Origin: Tetranychus cinnabarinus
Lineage: Eukaryota > Arthropoda > Arachnida > Trombidiformes > Tetranychidae
DNA length: 64,000 bases
NCBI GenBank assembly: GCA_022266195.1
Contig: WHVY01000001.1
Span: 7,130,001 to 7,194,000 of the forward strand
Direction of reading: 5' to 3'
The translations under genes and the position numbers were made by a program. Below the pieces are notes generated by a model. It was not told the origin of the DNA and did not search any database. It was given only the letters and a program-made list of their open reading frames with translations. Below, piece after piece: positions 28,601-39,841 of this stretch; positions within the stretch are counted from its first letter, which is position 1; every line of letters begins with the position of its first letter.

Positions 28601-31600
28601 GGTTGTCTTGAGCATGGCAGTCTATTCGTCAGATCAGATGATGAGTTTGATGATAGATTAGATGATGTTGACATAAGACAGGAAGGTTGTCGAAGATCAG
28701 AAAATGATGATGATGCCGATGACGATGATGAAGATGATAGTAAAGAAGACAATGAAGGCATGGAAAATTGATTCATTGGGGAAATCCGATTTTGAGATGA
28801 ACAGCTTGGTATTGATGACATACCAGATGAAGAAAGGGATTCAAAATCTTGAATCGTTCTAGGTGAATTAAATGGATTGATTTGTCTCATTTGATCATCG
28901 GCATTGTAACTTCTCCGATTCATTCCAATAGGATTGCGTCTAGCGAAAAAGGAAACATCTTTGGTTGGACTGGGTAAAGGGTGACTGCGATTACAGTCAG
29001 ACGATCGAGGCTTTTTTTCATCCTCATTTTGAACCCAATCTTTCCGCATACCAACTTTTAGACATTTAACCAGACGGCACTTGCGACAAATTTTTCTAGT
29101 AACTCGGTCAATATCACAATCATTATTAAATGGACATTGTAACTCCTAAATAATTGAAGCAAAGAGTAACTTACATTAACTATCTTTAAACATGAGCATA
29201 AGATGAAAGCGACAATCGAGGTTGAGAATTTAAAAGATTAGAGATTAACTTGGATATTAAATAAAGATGAAACTTACTTCTAATTTATCAGCAGTACGCC
29301 TAAAGAAAGCTTTACAGGGTTCACATGTGAGGACACTAAAGTTGTATCCGATGGCTCTGTCAGAGCAGATACGACAAACATGATAGTTGCTATCATTAGT
29401 TGCTGGTGAATTATTTGACATGAATCATTAAATTAATGGGAAACATAAATCAGAAAATAAAATTTGTTGATTACGAATAAAAGTCCAATGTAAGATTAAA
29501 ATATGTAAATGGGTTTAAAGGTGAAATTGGGTATAAAAATGGGTAAAATATTACAGTGATACGAAGAAACACAAGAGACTTTCTCACCACATGATTGAAG
29601 TAACTGCAAAAGTACGCTCAATCAGCTTGTACCCGATTAGCTGTTATTTTACCAGAAATGTTACCAGAGTTTTCTTGACGCATGCTTGATTGAAGAAACA
29701 TTTACACTGGATTGATACAAAAACAGATAACAACAATACTTCAACAGGTGATCTTTTTTTTAATAACAACTTTTCACTAACTAAATGTGTGTATAACTGT
29801 TACGTACTTTCTCACCTAATGCATTAAAAGCCATCTACGACAGGTAAACTGGAGTAACTTATCACTGAAACAGAGAGGTAGACAGATAAACCAGTAAAAA
29901 GACAGAGAAATAGAAGTGGTGAAGAAAGACAGTTGAAGAGTGCTGAAAGCAAACGACTACATAACTGTTGTCTATCAAATCGTGTGAGTTTCAAGTCAAA
30001 CAGGGCTAGAGAAACTAAAATGAACTTTGATATTGATAAAAATTCTGATACACCGACAGAAAGATAAAACTCTAATGAAGTTTCTTTCTTTTCTCTTTTT
30101 CTTTCTGAACAAACAAAATTATTCTCACCAGTTTAACAAGACAATCTTGAAAGTATGTCTTGAAAATAATGAGTAGTACATGTGTTTTCATAATGTCCTC
30201 ACTTTATCTAATGTCAAAAAGATAATTAATTGATTATTTTGTTTAATTGAATACTTCGATTGTCAAGGATTTTCATTTTGTTCACTTAGTTTTCATGCTT
30301 TTTATCTATCATCTCATGTAGACAGTTAACCAAAGGTAAGCTGGTTCATATGAAATGAAGCTGAGGGCACAAAAATTGCACCAGGATTCCTCTTGATTTA
30401 CTAGATTAGATTATTGTTATTTACACAACCTGAGCAATCACAATTTACTAACGAGTGCTATGAGAAATATTTCGATTAAAAGTCCAACCATTTTGGCGAA
30501 GATGGTGAAGGTTAAGATTGCCATTGACATTTCATTTCAACCAATTTTTTCATCTTGATTGAGATACGATAAGCTGCTTCCTTTGCTGTCTTTGTACAAG
30601 AAAAACTTGAGTTGATTCAATTGATGTAAAATTGTCAAAATTCAATTCGTTCTGTACTATTTCAATGTTTTTTCTCGGTGGATGGATTTGCTTATTGGAT
30701 TTCGTTGAAACTCGTAGCGTAAGTTGATCATTCGATCATTGTTTTTGGGAATTTTGTTTTTTTTATTTCTGTTTCTTTTGCTGACGCGACACTGAATGTT
30801 AGCTTTCTGATGAATTAATTTTTGCATTGGAACTAGAAATGTAAGATTGTTTTTCATATTCTGATGAATTTGGTGTTTATTATATTTTTTACCATGTGAA
30901 GGTTTTAGTCCAACACATGATATTTGAGTTTATTTTCACTCGTTTTCTGTGTTAAAAGAGTTTTCTTGAGAATTTTACTGAAATTTCAGGGGATTTGAAA
31001 CAATGATCAAAAAGATAAAGATTCACATTTATCGAAATAACTCGAGTAATAGGTTTTTCAAACCAACACAGAACTATTGCTAACACGTGTTAATACATTT
31101 AATCAGTGTAATATCAATTTTTATCTGCTGAAACTTTTCGGAATTGCCATGATAAGATTAGCATTTTCTTAGAATTGTGTTGATATTTTCAGTGCAATGC
31201 AATCGAGAACTCACCTGTCGATGATTACCGATCACTTGTGAGCTCGAGAGACATTTCAGTCAATTTAAGTTGATATTATCTGATCGCCAGATTCGATTAC
31301 CAGATTTACTGAAGAAAATCTAAAGATGTTTGTTGTAAAACGAGTCTAATCATGACTATCAAGAATAAAAAGCACATTTTGTTACCTTATCAAGAATATG
31401 TACGAATCATATTTTCACATATTCACTACATTCACATGTTTTCCTGTCGATCTCTGATAACTACCAATTTGAATCGCAAAGCTTCTTAATCATCGATTCA
31501 CCATTTTGGTCTCGTTCCAATCTCGAAAACGATACTTCGCATACATCACCGCAGTTCAATTTAATGCTTGAATCAAAGTTTTAAAGGTTAATACAGATAT

Positions 31601-34600
31601 GCAAAACTCATTATCCTGATGCTATGTACAATCCAATGAAGTTTTAAAAAATCTTATAATCCTTGATTTTCAAAACAACTTGAAATGTGAAAATGTTTTG
31701 AGCGAAATTTTGGCAAATCACAAGTGGTTTTCCCATAGTAAGCATCTAACTTTCGAAGCTTTTTTCGCCCTTGTACAATAATTGGCTAGTTTACACGACC
31801 TCCACTGTATTATTGACAAGAATTGTTGAGAAAAGATTATCTCTCTTATCTGGACAAATTGAGATCGATAAATTGAAAAGGGACAAAACTGTATGCGTTG
31901 GCATAAAACTTATGGTTTATGATAAAAAATAAAACATAGATATTGAAAAACCTAGGCAATTAACTGATGAGTTGCGTTGGGAATAATTTTCCAATCTTTC
32001 ACAGTTTTATCAAGTGAATCTTAGGCTTTCAATTCAATTTCCTGAGCGAAACCAAGACATTACAATAACTAAAATCAAACCATTTTACCATTACATTTAG
32101 ACTCGTTTATATTCACCTTTTAAATCAAGCTTTCAATTTAGCTTTTCATTTGTAAATTGAATTCTTTCATAAATTAACCTAGACTTATGGACTGTCCATT
32201 TACCTGTCATCAATAATTTAACTTAAACCCGATTGATTGATAAGTGTTGCCAGTTTTTCATTTTCACTTACAAAGTAAGTCTTTTTTTGTACGACAAAAG
32301 CAATTGAAACTGAAACATTAACTGAAAAGCAATCATGTAAAGCTTGGAAATCTTGTCCATTCTCTTATCTCATTAATGTGTATTATCATAATCATAATTA
32401 TATTTATTTTATTGCCAAAACCATGATAATATCTCAATGAGCTTTTTAAGGTTCCTCTTGGACTTATCTTTCTAGGTACTTCTCCATAGCTTTGCCTCAA
32501 ACTTTCCTTCAATTATCATTTTCTTCATCATCTTCATCTAGCCATTTGGCATTGTTTCCAAAAGTTCAAGTCTTACCATTTGAGCCACCTTTTGACCGCA
32601 AGATTAAAACATTTAGCTTTCAATTGTTGACTATTGAAAGCATCTTAACAAATCCAACTTTATTGATCACTTCTTTATTTACCTTTTCAATTGATGGTCC
32701 AATCATTTTTGACCTTTTCATGCTCATTTATATGTATCAATTCATTGACATTATCATTTATTCAAAACCCGTTTTAGTTAGTTAGTTGATTAAATGGGCC
32801 TAGAAAAGGTAAACTCAACTGTCAACATTTAAATTGGCAACTCAAATGGCTTATACTTTTTTCCTGTTTATTTTTGACAACTGATCAAGTTTTACAATTC
32901 ATTATAATTTTAGTAAATTTGAATATTTAACTTTTCTTTCAGCTCTCAGGTAGCCAACATTTTAATTATAAATGTTTATTAAATTACCTTCAATCCAAAT
33001 CATCAATCAAACTTGGTTCTGCTCTTTCAGTTGCAGAAGCCAGAAGATGAAAAATGCCAGAAAATTTGCTGTTTTTTTACCTGTTTATAAAGTATTAAGA
33101 GTTTATTATCAAAATTAAAACCTTAATTTGCATAACATTTATTTACCAACAACAACAAAAGCAACATTAAACTTCCGTTTTCTTCAAGTTATCCATAAAA
33201 ATTGTAATCATTTAATCATCGTTTCCCTTTTTAATTCTGCCTTTTGAGTTCAAAGTAAAATCTAAATGATTTTATTCAAGACTTGCTATTTGTACCAAAT
33301 GTTTACCATTTTTTTTCTGGTAATTACACAGTCTTTCAATGCAATTTTACCTTTGATCTCAAACGGATATGCATAAAATGATTTTACTTTCACAGTTGAA
33401 CAACAATTTGTAACACACATTTTAATGCTTGGCTTTTGTTTTCTTGTTTCAACCATTTAACAGAAACAGTATTCATGGTTCCGCCATTTGTGCCTTTACC
33501 ATAAGTGCAGTTGAGAATGCATTTCAAGGGCCTTTCAAACACCAAGACACACCAGGATCAATGTACAAACCTGAACATAACAAAGATGTTGCCTCACAAT
33601 TTTCGTGTAACTCAAATTCTGGTAAAACGGATCAGATTCGTAATCAAGCTGGATATCAGTTGATGGATCGTTCCGTTGGAACATCAGAGGGTCGACCATT
33701 GTTGATTGAAAAGGCTCGATTAACGCGTATCGTTGTGGACTCTATATCAACCCTGCATTACTCTCAAGTTACAGTTATGTTTGTATTGACAAACGGATCT
33801 CGTTTACGTCGCTATGTTGTCTGGCCTGGATCATTGAAAGCTTGTTTCATTTCTGAATGGAATTTAGATTTACAGACAAATGATTCGGTTCTTTCCATAG
33901 CAATGGTTCAATCGGCTCATTCAATTTATTTAGGAACAGTTAAATCACTGAAAAAATTGTCGATGTCCAATTGTGATGATCATTTAACAAGAGCTTCTTG
34001 CCTGACTTCAGGAGATCCTTATTGTGCCTGGAACAAGATTGATAATATTTGTACTCGCTTTAACCTTTCCTCATCTCCTGATATTTGGGATCAAAATGAA
34101 GATGTAATTTGTACTGAAAGGACGAAGATTGTCGATTGGTCACCTTGGTCTGATTGGAGATTTTGTTCTCGAATAGTAAACTCAAATGAAACCTCACAAT
34201 GTCAGTGTCGATCTCGATCTTGTCTAACTTTAGCTTGCACTGAACCTGATGAGGTTGAGGTAGCCAACTGTACCGTCAATGGAGGATGGACAGCCTGGTC
34301 TCCTTGGACTCAATGTACCACCTCTTGTGGATCAGACGGGACCAAAACACGATCCAGAAGTTGTACCAATCCAAGCCCTCAATATGGTGGGTTACCCTGT
34401 GTTGGAGCTTCCTTCGAGAAAATAAAGTGTCTTGACAATCCTCCCTGTACAACCACCACCACTTCAACAACAACACCAGTCTCTACTTATGATGCCGATG
34501 GAGAGGACAATGGATGGTCTTCTTTCTCTGATTGGGAAGAGTGTCCAGTTAAATGTGGCGGAGGTGTTCAAGTACGTCGTCGTACTTGCTCAGATATGAA

Positions 34601-35660
34601 TCCTGTTGGTAACCGTTGTCGAGGTTGTGACATGGAATGGAGACTTTGCAACACAGAGCCATGTAAAGAAGTTCGTCGAACCTTTGAGACACCTTGGTAT
34701 CGAGTCAATTTCACAGCTGATGGATCGGGTGCAATCGAGGAAAGACTCAAAGTTACTTGTAAAGCGTTCAATTTGGCCGAGGAAACAGATCTTGCCTTGA
34801 CTCCGAGGCGGGAAGAGCGAACCAGTCCTCTGAGTTGGTCTGAATGTTCAGTTAAATGTGGCAAAGGAGTTCAATTCATGTATACTGGATCAATCTATTT
34901 GAAGCGAGCTTGTGATACCAAAGTTGATTGTATTGGCTGGTCATCTTGGTCTAAATGGTCAAATTGTATTAATGGAGAACGAGTTAGATTTAGATCGTGT
35001 AAAAAGGAGAAATGTGAAGGTTCAGAAGAGGAAAGGATTCCTTGTTCATTCAGTGCAGGTGGACCCGTTTTGAATAAGGGATTAAATTCAGTTGGAGATG
35101 ATTATTCTTCCGAGCCAATTGATAATGATTTGTCATCTAATCAAGGAAAAGGAATGATTGAACCAGGAACAATTGGAGATGAAGAACCAGCTTATCGTCT
35201 ATCAGGATTTCCCTCTGTTTCAGATACAACTTCATCTTTAATTGACGATCCAAATGGCCTTGTTAATAATGTTAATAGCCGTGGTTGGTCAACTGGATAT
35301 TTAATTTTATTTGCCTGTTGTGCCTTCATTGTGGGCATTTTATTTGGTACACTTATAACTTATTCAATTATGAGGAAAACACTTAAGGATTCAGATAATT
35401 CCAAATTAAGTCTTAAACTGTTTACATCGCAAAATACAAATGATAAAACATGTAATCCGTATGTAACGGCAGATCACTTCAGGATCTCTAATCTTAATCC
35501 ATCTTCATCTGCCTCAACTTGCCTGTTAAACGGTGTTGGTCGTCCCTCTTCATTAACATCAGCATCTTCACCAATGCTTAACTATAGTCCAACAAGGGAA
35601 GCAACTGTGAAAAGAGCTTCAACAATTAGAGCTAAATTAAATTCAGATCAAAACTTTTAA
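14378..35660 (+). CDS. Semaphorin-5-like transmembrane guidance protein (5' exon(s) not found)
   Basis: Class-5 semaphorins are membrane-bound axon and cell-guidance cues that signal through plexins. Three exons are visible: 14378-14727, 24215-24626 and 33464-35660, with junctions G|GA and GA|A restoring Gly and Glu codons. They give about 985 residues. The first two exons and the start of the third make the sema domain (motifs FVCGTNAFKPVC, MNCGKTVYSR, TRLNCSLPGQFPFY). A PSI module follows (CLTSGDPYCAW). Thrombospondin type-1 repeats come next (WSPWSDW, WTAWSPWTQCTTSCG, WSSFSDWEECPVKCGGG, one degenerate SWSECSVKCGKG, WSSWSKWSNC), then one transmembrane helix near 35300-35370 and a short cytoplasmic tail. 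Sema plus TSP1 repeats defines class 5; vertebrate members carry seven repeats, this one about five. The first base of exon 14378 completes a codon from an unlocated upstream exon, probably some 50-90 residues. Both long introns contain antisense genes. A polyadenylation signal is at 36234. Confidence 0.93.
15183..18746 (-). CDS. Single-pass membrane protein with Ig-like and cysteine-rich EB/EGF-like modules
   Basis: Predicted 695-residue type I membrane protein, family not recognised by name. Exons: 18746-18547, 18483-18053, 17345-17223, 16928-16737, 16654-15770, 15517-15361, 15282-15183. All phases match and the total is 696 codons. The first exon ends in a hydrophobic signal or anchor stretch (LQVLIVVSILSILPL, about residues 48-62). 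The second resembles an Ig-like fold, with cysteines and the pattern GYSHHGIWSCNF. About 390 residues follow with repeated Cys modules of the form CxxDxDC...C...CxC, like EB or EGF-like modules. Exon 15517 encodes the transmembrane helix (YIYIIIGAAIAGFLLSVIICYCC). The tail ends with a PPPPY motif, a known WW-domain ligand. Polyadenylation signals lie at about 14964-14990. It is nested antisense in a semaphorin intron. A receptor or adhesion role is inference only. Confidence 0.82.
17608..17661 (-). other. Possible 54-nt cassette exon whose inclusion creates a stop
   Basis: Between the Ig exon and the first Cys exon of the antisense gene lies a stretch with acceptor CTTAG and a strong donor GTAAGT. 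It is open in the phase set by the previous exon and contains CQSDPDCC, the same CxxxxDC pattern as the neighbouring modules. Its length is 54 nt with phase 1 at both ends, so it looks like a symmetric cassette. However, its last base T joins the AA that opens the next exon to make TAA. Inclusion would therefore end the protein after the Ig region and yield a short form without the membrane anchor. It may also be a decayed exon or chance. Confidence 0.4.
19632..19664. repeat. (TCA)n microsatellite
   Basis: A run of CATCAT triplets with one CAC interruption inside the first long semaphorin intron. It has no coding role. Confidence 0.85.
24627..33463 (+). other. Second semaphorin-5 intron hosting an antisense nuclear receptor
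   Basis: An 8.8-kb intron with donor GTAAGT at 24627 and acceptor AACAG ending at 33463. The antisense HR96-like gene lies at 26958-29421. The stretches 24627-26957 and 29422-33463 show no exon I can support. The latter must contain the receptor's 5' UTR and promoter, which could not be placed. Confidence 0.85.
26958..29421 (-). CDS. Nuclear receptor, HR96/NR1J type
   Basis: A ligand-regulated transcription factor of the HR96 group, which in arthropods senses lipids and xenobiotics. Exons: 29421-29278, 29145-27934, about 27881 or 27872 to 27822, 27338-27172, 27105-26958, giving about 573-576 residues. The DNA-binding domain has both zinc fingers: CRIC...CEPCKAFFRR in exon 1, then CPFNNDCDI...CRKCRLVKCLKVGM at the start of exon 2. 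The P-box reads CEPCK; the HR96 form I recall is CESCK. A long Ser-rich hinge includes a run coded by TCA/GAT-type repeats. The ligand-binding domain starts near the end of exon 2 (LPSYSELCLQDQITLVRAGF) and continues through CILITIVLYNPDIPHL and YLLRRYLES. The third exon is small and its donor (GTCAAT) is weak, so its borders are uncertain. No AF-2 helix (LxExF type) is visible before the stop. A polyadenylation signal is at 26854-26859. Confidence 0.88.
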
Positions 35661-37114
35661 AACCTCCCAGAGCAACTACAAAACAATCAATCGAGCTGCA
35701 TCATTGTCATTTATAAATAACCATTAATACACCACCATCATTGCCATCAGCATCACATTTTTCACATTATCCCAAAAAAACTCATTGATCATCATGAACC
35801 AAGCTTTGTACATATCAAGAGTCAATTTTTTATTCCTAAAATCAATTATTATTACATTTAATATTATCATAGAATGTCAAAAATTTAAACTATCATGAAA
35901 AAAAGAAACATCTTCGGTTCATTTTCAATGGTTCCATGGCCATTGAACAAGTATCAATTGAATCATCATTTGTAGACTAAATTTTATTACCAATACAGTA
36001 AAGTACTCGTTTAAGACAACTTTTTGCTTCTCATTCAGGGCAATCTTCACTTTCGCCCTCTAATTTACATATTTGTGTTAATTACTAACTGAAACACCGA
36101 AGTCATTCGATGGCTACTGAGAAAAAATTGCCTCAATCGAGTACTTTACTGGACTTTACTGCCAATTTTTGCTTTGCCTGTAATTTTGACACTCTTTATA
36201 TGTATACACACTGATACTCGATGTTATCATTTCAATAAATAAACTGGACCAGATGTAATATTTGAGAAAATTTAAATGTGTAAATCATTTACCAAAATTA
36301 TAAATCTCTCTGTTGATACAAAAAAGCAAATACATGCTAATTAGCTAATGAAAAAGACATGCAAGAAACAAAGTAAATTCAGATAACTGTGAGTTGAAGC
36401 TGGAAAAGTCATTGTACTTGTCACTTGATCAATCAACTTTCATAACATTAAAATGAAAACAAGGAAGAATCATGAATATGCTTTTATCTCAAGGTTAATT
36501 GACACTGTAATAATATGAATATTAAGCTCATTTATTTTATCCACTAATCAACATAGTAATCACAGTCACAATAATAATCCAATCAGATTAATGGTGTTTT
36601 TTTTATTGTGAACTACAACTTATAACCCATCAGCAATTTTACCTTAAAATACAAAAGACGAGGATAATCTTGTTATTATTAGGTTATTTTTATGCAAATC
36701 ATTTGATGAAAGTGTCATTTATTAATAATTATTACAATGTCAAATAATTGTTTACTCATTCGATAATGGTAGAAGCTGCTAAAAATATATCACTGGTTCA
36801 TTAAGTTGGACTCAATTTTAATAAATAATGTGTTGCTGTAAATGTAGCTTTGACCCTTTTTTTGGCTGGTAGTGAGTTCATCAAGATTAAATTGTTATTG
36901 TTTCAATTTTACAAATGAAAACTAATGCATGGTAACATTTTATCAATACCAACTCGTCAATCAACAACAACAACAGTCAAGGTAGTTGAATAATTTTCAA
37001 GTTGATGTTGATGATAAATAAACCTTATTCCTTAGAAGCAGCTCTGGTAATCTTTGTCTTTATCAGCCATAAACAGAGTTAGGTAATAATCCAAGCAAGA
37101 TGCATAACCAAGCA
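35590..37114 (+). repeat. 1.52-kb direct repeat, copy A (semaphorin tail and 3' UTR)
   Basis: This segment runs from the last 23 codons of the semaphorin CDS through its stop, 3' UTR and polyadenylation signal to 37114. By eye it matches 39842-41365 almost base for base. The one difference noticed is a T run of 8 here against 7 in the copy (about 36597-36604). The two copies start about 4.25 kb apart and bracket FBXO9. Confidence 0.9.
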
Positions 37115-37872
37115 TTATTGTTTCAATTTTACAAATTGAAAACAAGGAAGAATCATATGAATTATCATTTGCTTCATCCAAAGGTTGGCTTTTTGTCCGT
37201 TAAAACCGGTTTCCCTCATCATCTGTTCAACTCTTTACTAGATATTTCGTGGCTTCTACCTGTTATTTGGTTAAATGGACGCGCAAAATAATCAAATATG
37301 GCTACTGTAACCAGTTACTTGTTGGTTACATTGAAAAGATAAATTGAAAATAAAGTAAAATCTCAAATAAATCGATGGATTCATTTTCAAATTTGGCGGA
37401 GAACATTCGTAATTATGAAGTACCTGGTTACTTGCAACTGAGGGGGAAGTAAGCAAATTGATATTAAACATGTTAGTAATTTGGACTGTGAGTTTATCTG
37501 TTGATTAAAATTTCAATGATTAGAGTAAAAATATTAAATGATTCACGTATTTGTGTGACAGTGCAATTATTTTGTTTGTAAAGTGCGCTGAATTTTCAAA
37601 CCGTTTGGAGTCACTACTGGTTGATTGTTTACATCCTTACAATGTAAATGCTCTGGTTTTTCTATACAAACAAAACTTGTATTGTTTACTTCAAATTTCA
37701 ATTAATTAACAACAATGAATCAATAAACTGAGTTTCTCTATATTGTGAATTTACCTGTGATTAAAATGTCTGCTTTTAAGTGCGTTCACAATCTCAATCA
37801 CATTGTTATCAGATACAATTCTGGACGTTAATGAAAAACTAGTGATAGTTATTTTGAACCTTAAGCCTTACT
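35661..37872. other. Semaphorin 3' UTR and FBXO9 upstream region
   Basis: This holds the semaphorin 3' UTR with AATAAA at 36234-36239. A block at about 37139-37455 is the inverted partner of about 42875-43190. About 400 bp of unique sequence before the FBXO9 start probably contains its promoter. No other coding exon was found. Confidence 0.7.
37139..37455 (+). repeat. Inverted repeat arm, partner of 42875-43190
   Basis: About 315 bp matches the reverse complement of about 42875-43190 with only a handful of differences seen by eye (for example AACATTCGTAATT here against AACATTCGTAACT). The arm begins at the shared word AACAAGGAAGAATCATATGA and ends near GAGGGGGAAGTAA. The two arms enclose FBXO9, repeat copy B and the Yippee gene. 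Confidence 0.85.
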
Positions 37873-39434
37873 ATGGATACCGGAGAAACTAACGAAAGGC
37901 CTACGAATAATTGTCAAAATATGGTTAATCCGGACATAGGATTGGCATTAGATGATGAAGTGGATTCATTAAATAGCCCAGAAATGCAAGTATCCATCGA
38001 AGTGAGACTCGAAAAATTTCGGGATAACTGGAAAAAAGAACTCGAACTGAAGACAAAATCTCACGATAATGATAATGCTGAACCAGTTAAAAATAAATCA
38101 CCAAGAGATGCAGCCATAACTCATATTAAAGGTTCGTATAGAAGGATTAGTTGGATAATTTTCTTCAAACTAATGAGTTACTAATTATTTTGAGTCCGAT
38201 TCAACTAAGAATTTTTTCTTCAGATTACGATGGTAAAGATGTATCTGATATGGAACGACAAGCTGCAGAATTATTTGAAAAAGGGAGTAATTTAGAAGCA
38301 AGGGGAAAATTGTACGATGCTGTTGCTTGCTACAGACGAGCAACCCAACTTGTGCCTGACATAGAAGCAAGAATGTATATCAAAGAAAAAGCTAATCGAG
38401 AGCAGCGTAAACTTGATCAAGAGAAGCAAGACACTAATGTTGATGTTTCAATTGAATCCAAGGAAGACACAAATGAGCTTAACTTTGAAGATGAAATCAA
38501 CCTAATTTTAAAATTTAATTCGCTCAATATCAGTGATAATGGAAAATTTTTCATCTGTCAACCATCTATTCCAACTCACTCAACTCATTTTTCTAATCTT
38601 CCGTACGAAGTCGTGCTTTATATTCTTCGTTGGGTTGTTTCTGATGAGCTTGATATGAGATCATTAGAAATCTTTGGACAAGTTTGTAGAGGTTTTTATG
38701 TAATTTCAAGAGAGCCAGAGATTTGGAAACTTGCCTGTCTTCAAATGTGGTCTGCACCTATCATTGACCAAGAAGATTTTTCTCTGTATAATGATAATTG
38801 GCGTACAATGTTTCTTGAAAAACCTCGAGTCAATGTAAATGGTATCTACATTAGTAAAACATCTTATGTTCGCCAAGGAGAAGCATCTTTTCAAGATGTG
38901 AATTATCGACCTTGCTATTTGGTTGAATATTATCGGTACCTAAGATTTTTTCCTAAAGGTATTGCCTGAAAAAATTTATCGAGAGCAGATTTTAAAATTA
39001 TCTTTTTTCATTCAGGGGTCATTATGATGTTAAACACGCCTGAAGATCCATACCAAACCCTGCCAAAACTCAGGTCTCAAAATTCTAGCAATCTTGCAAT
39101 CATAAGAGGCCACTATAGAATTCATGGTTCCAGAATTTATGCTGTTTTAAAAAGTCGGACTACTTCTGTTGAAAGAATAACTTTTTGTAAACGTGGACAC
39201 AAAGACCGATCGGTTGTCTCAGAGAAAGGCTATAACATTTCACTGGATATGCGAAATGTAAAAGGAAATCGTAACAATCTACTTGTTTGGAGCAGCTATT
39301 CGGTAGTTTCCAAGAAAAACAAAGAATTTGAATCATACAATACTTTCGATATTGTTAGTTTGACTAAATTCCCTCCGTTTTGGTTCAGTGGAGTCAAATC
39401 TTATGGTCTTACATCCATGGCACCTTTAATGTGA
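37873..39434 (+). CDS. FBXO9: F-box only protein 9 (SCF ubiquitin ligase substrate receptor)
   Basis: FBXO9 links substrates to the SKP1-CUL1 ubiquitin ligase; in mammals reported targets include TEL2 and TTI1. Three exons are 37873-38131, 38224-38958 and 39016-39434, joining G|AT and G|GG, for 470 residues (the human protein is about 447). A TPR/MIT-like helical pair lies in exon 2 (AAELFEKGSNLEARGKLYD, then AVACYRRATQLVP). The F-box follows (SNLPYEVVLYILRWVVS through VCRGFYVISREPEIWKLAC). The conserved C-terminal region includes VEYYRYLRFFP and VIMMLNTPEDPY. The donor of intron 1 (GTTCGT) is unusual, but the reading frame and homology support it. A polyadenylation signal is at 39589-39594. 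The gene sits between the two copies of the 1.52-kb direct repeat. Confidence 0.95.
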
Positions 39435-39841
39435 ACCAGATCAATTCAAATGTATAAGTTAATACATTTTGTAGCTATAAACACTAAGAAATTCTGGGTG
39501 ATATTTTAAAGGGGTAAATTGTTTCATGTTACTATTATTTCTATATACTAATGGTTGGATTTGCTCAACTCATTTATAACATTTATGAAATAAATTCAAT
39601 GAACCTTTTCGTAAATAAAAAGAAAATTAGATTCTATCAATGAATGATTAAACATTGAATTATTATTTCAACATGATCTTATGAATTTTATTAAGACTCA
39701 ATCGAAAAAAATCAAATCAAAATCTCAAAAACCTCGAACTGGTGAATTATATTTCAATATTGGTCCATCATCGGTTCCAACTTCTACTCTAACGTTTAAA
39801 AGTTATTAAATGAGTCATTCATAAATTTGTATTTGGTATTT

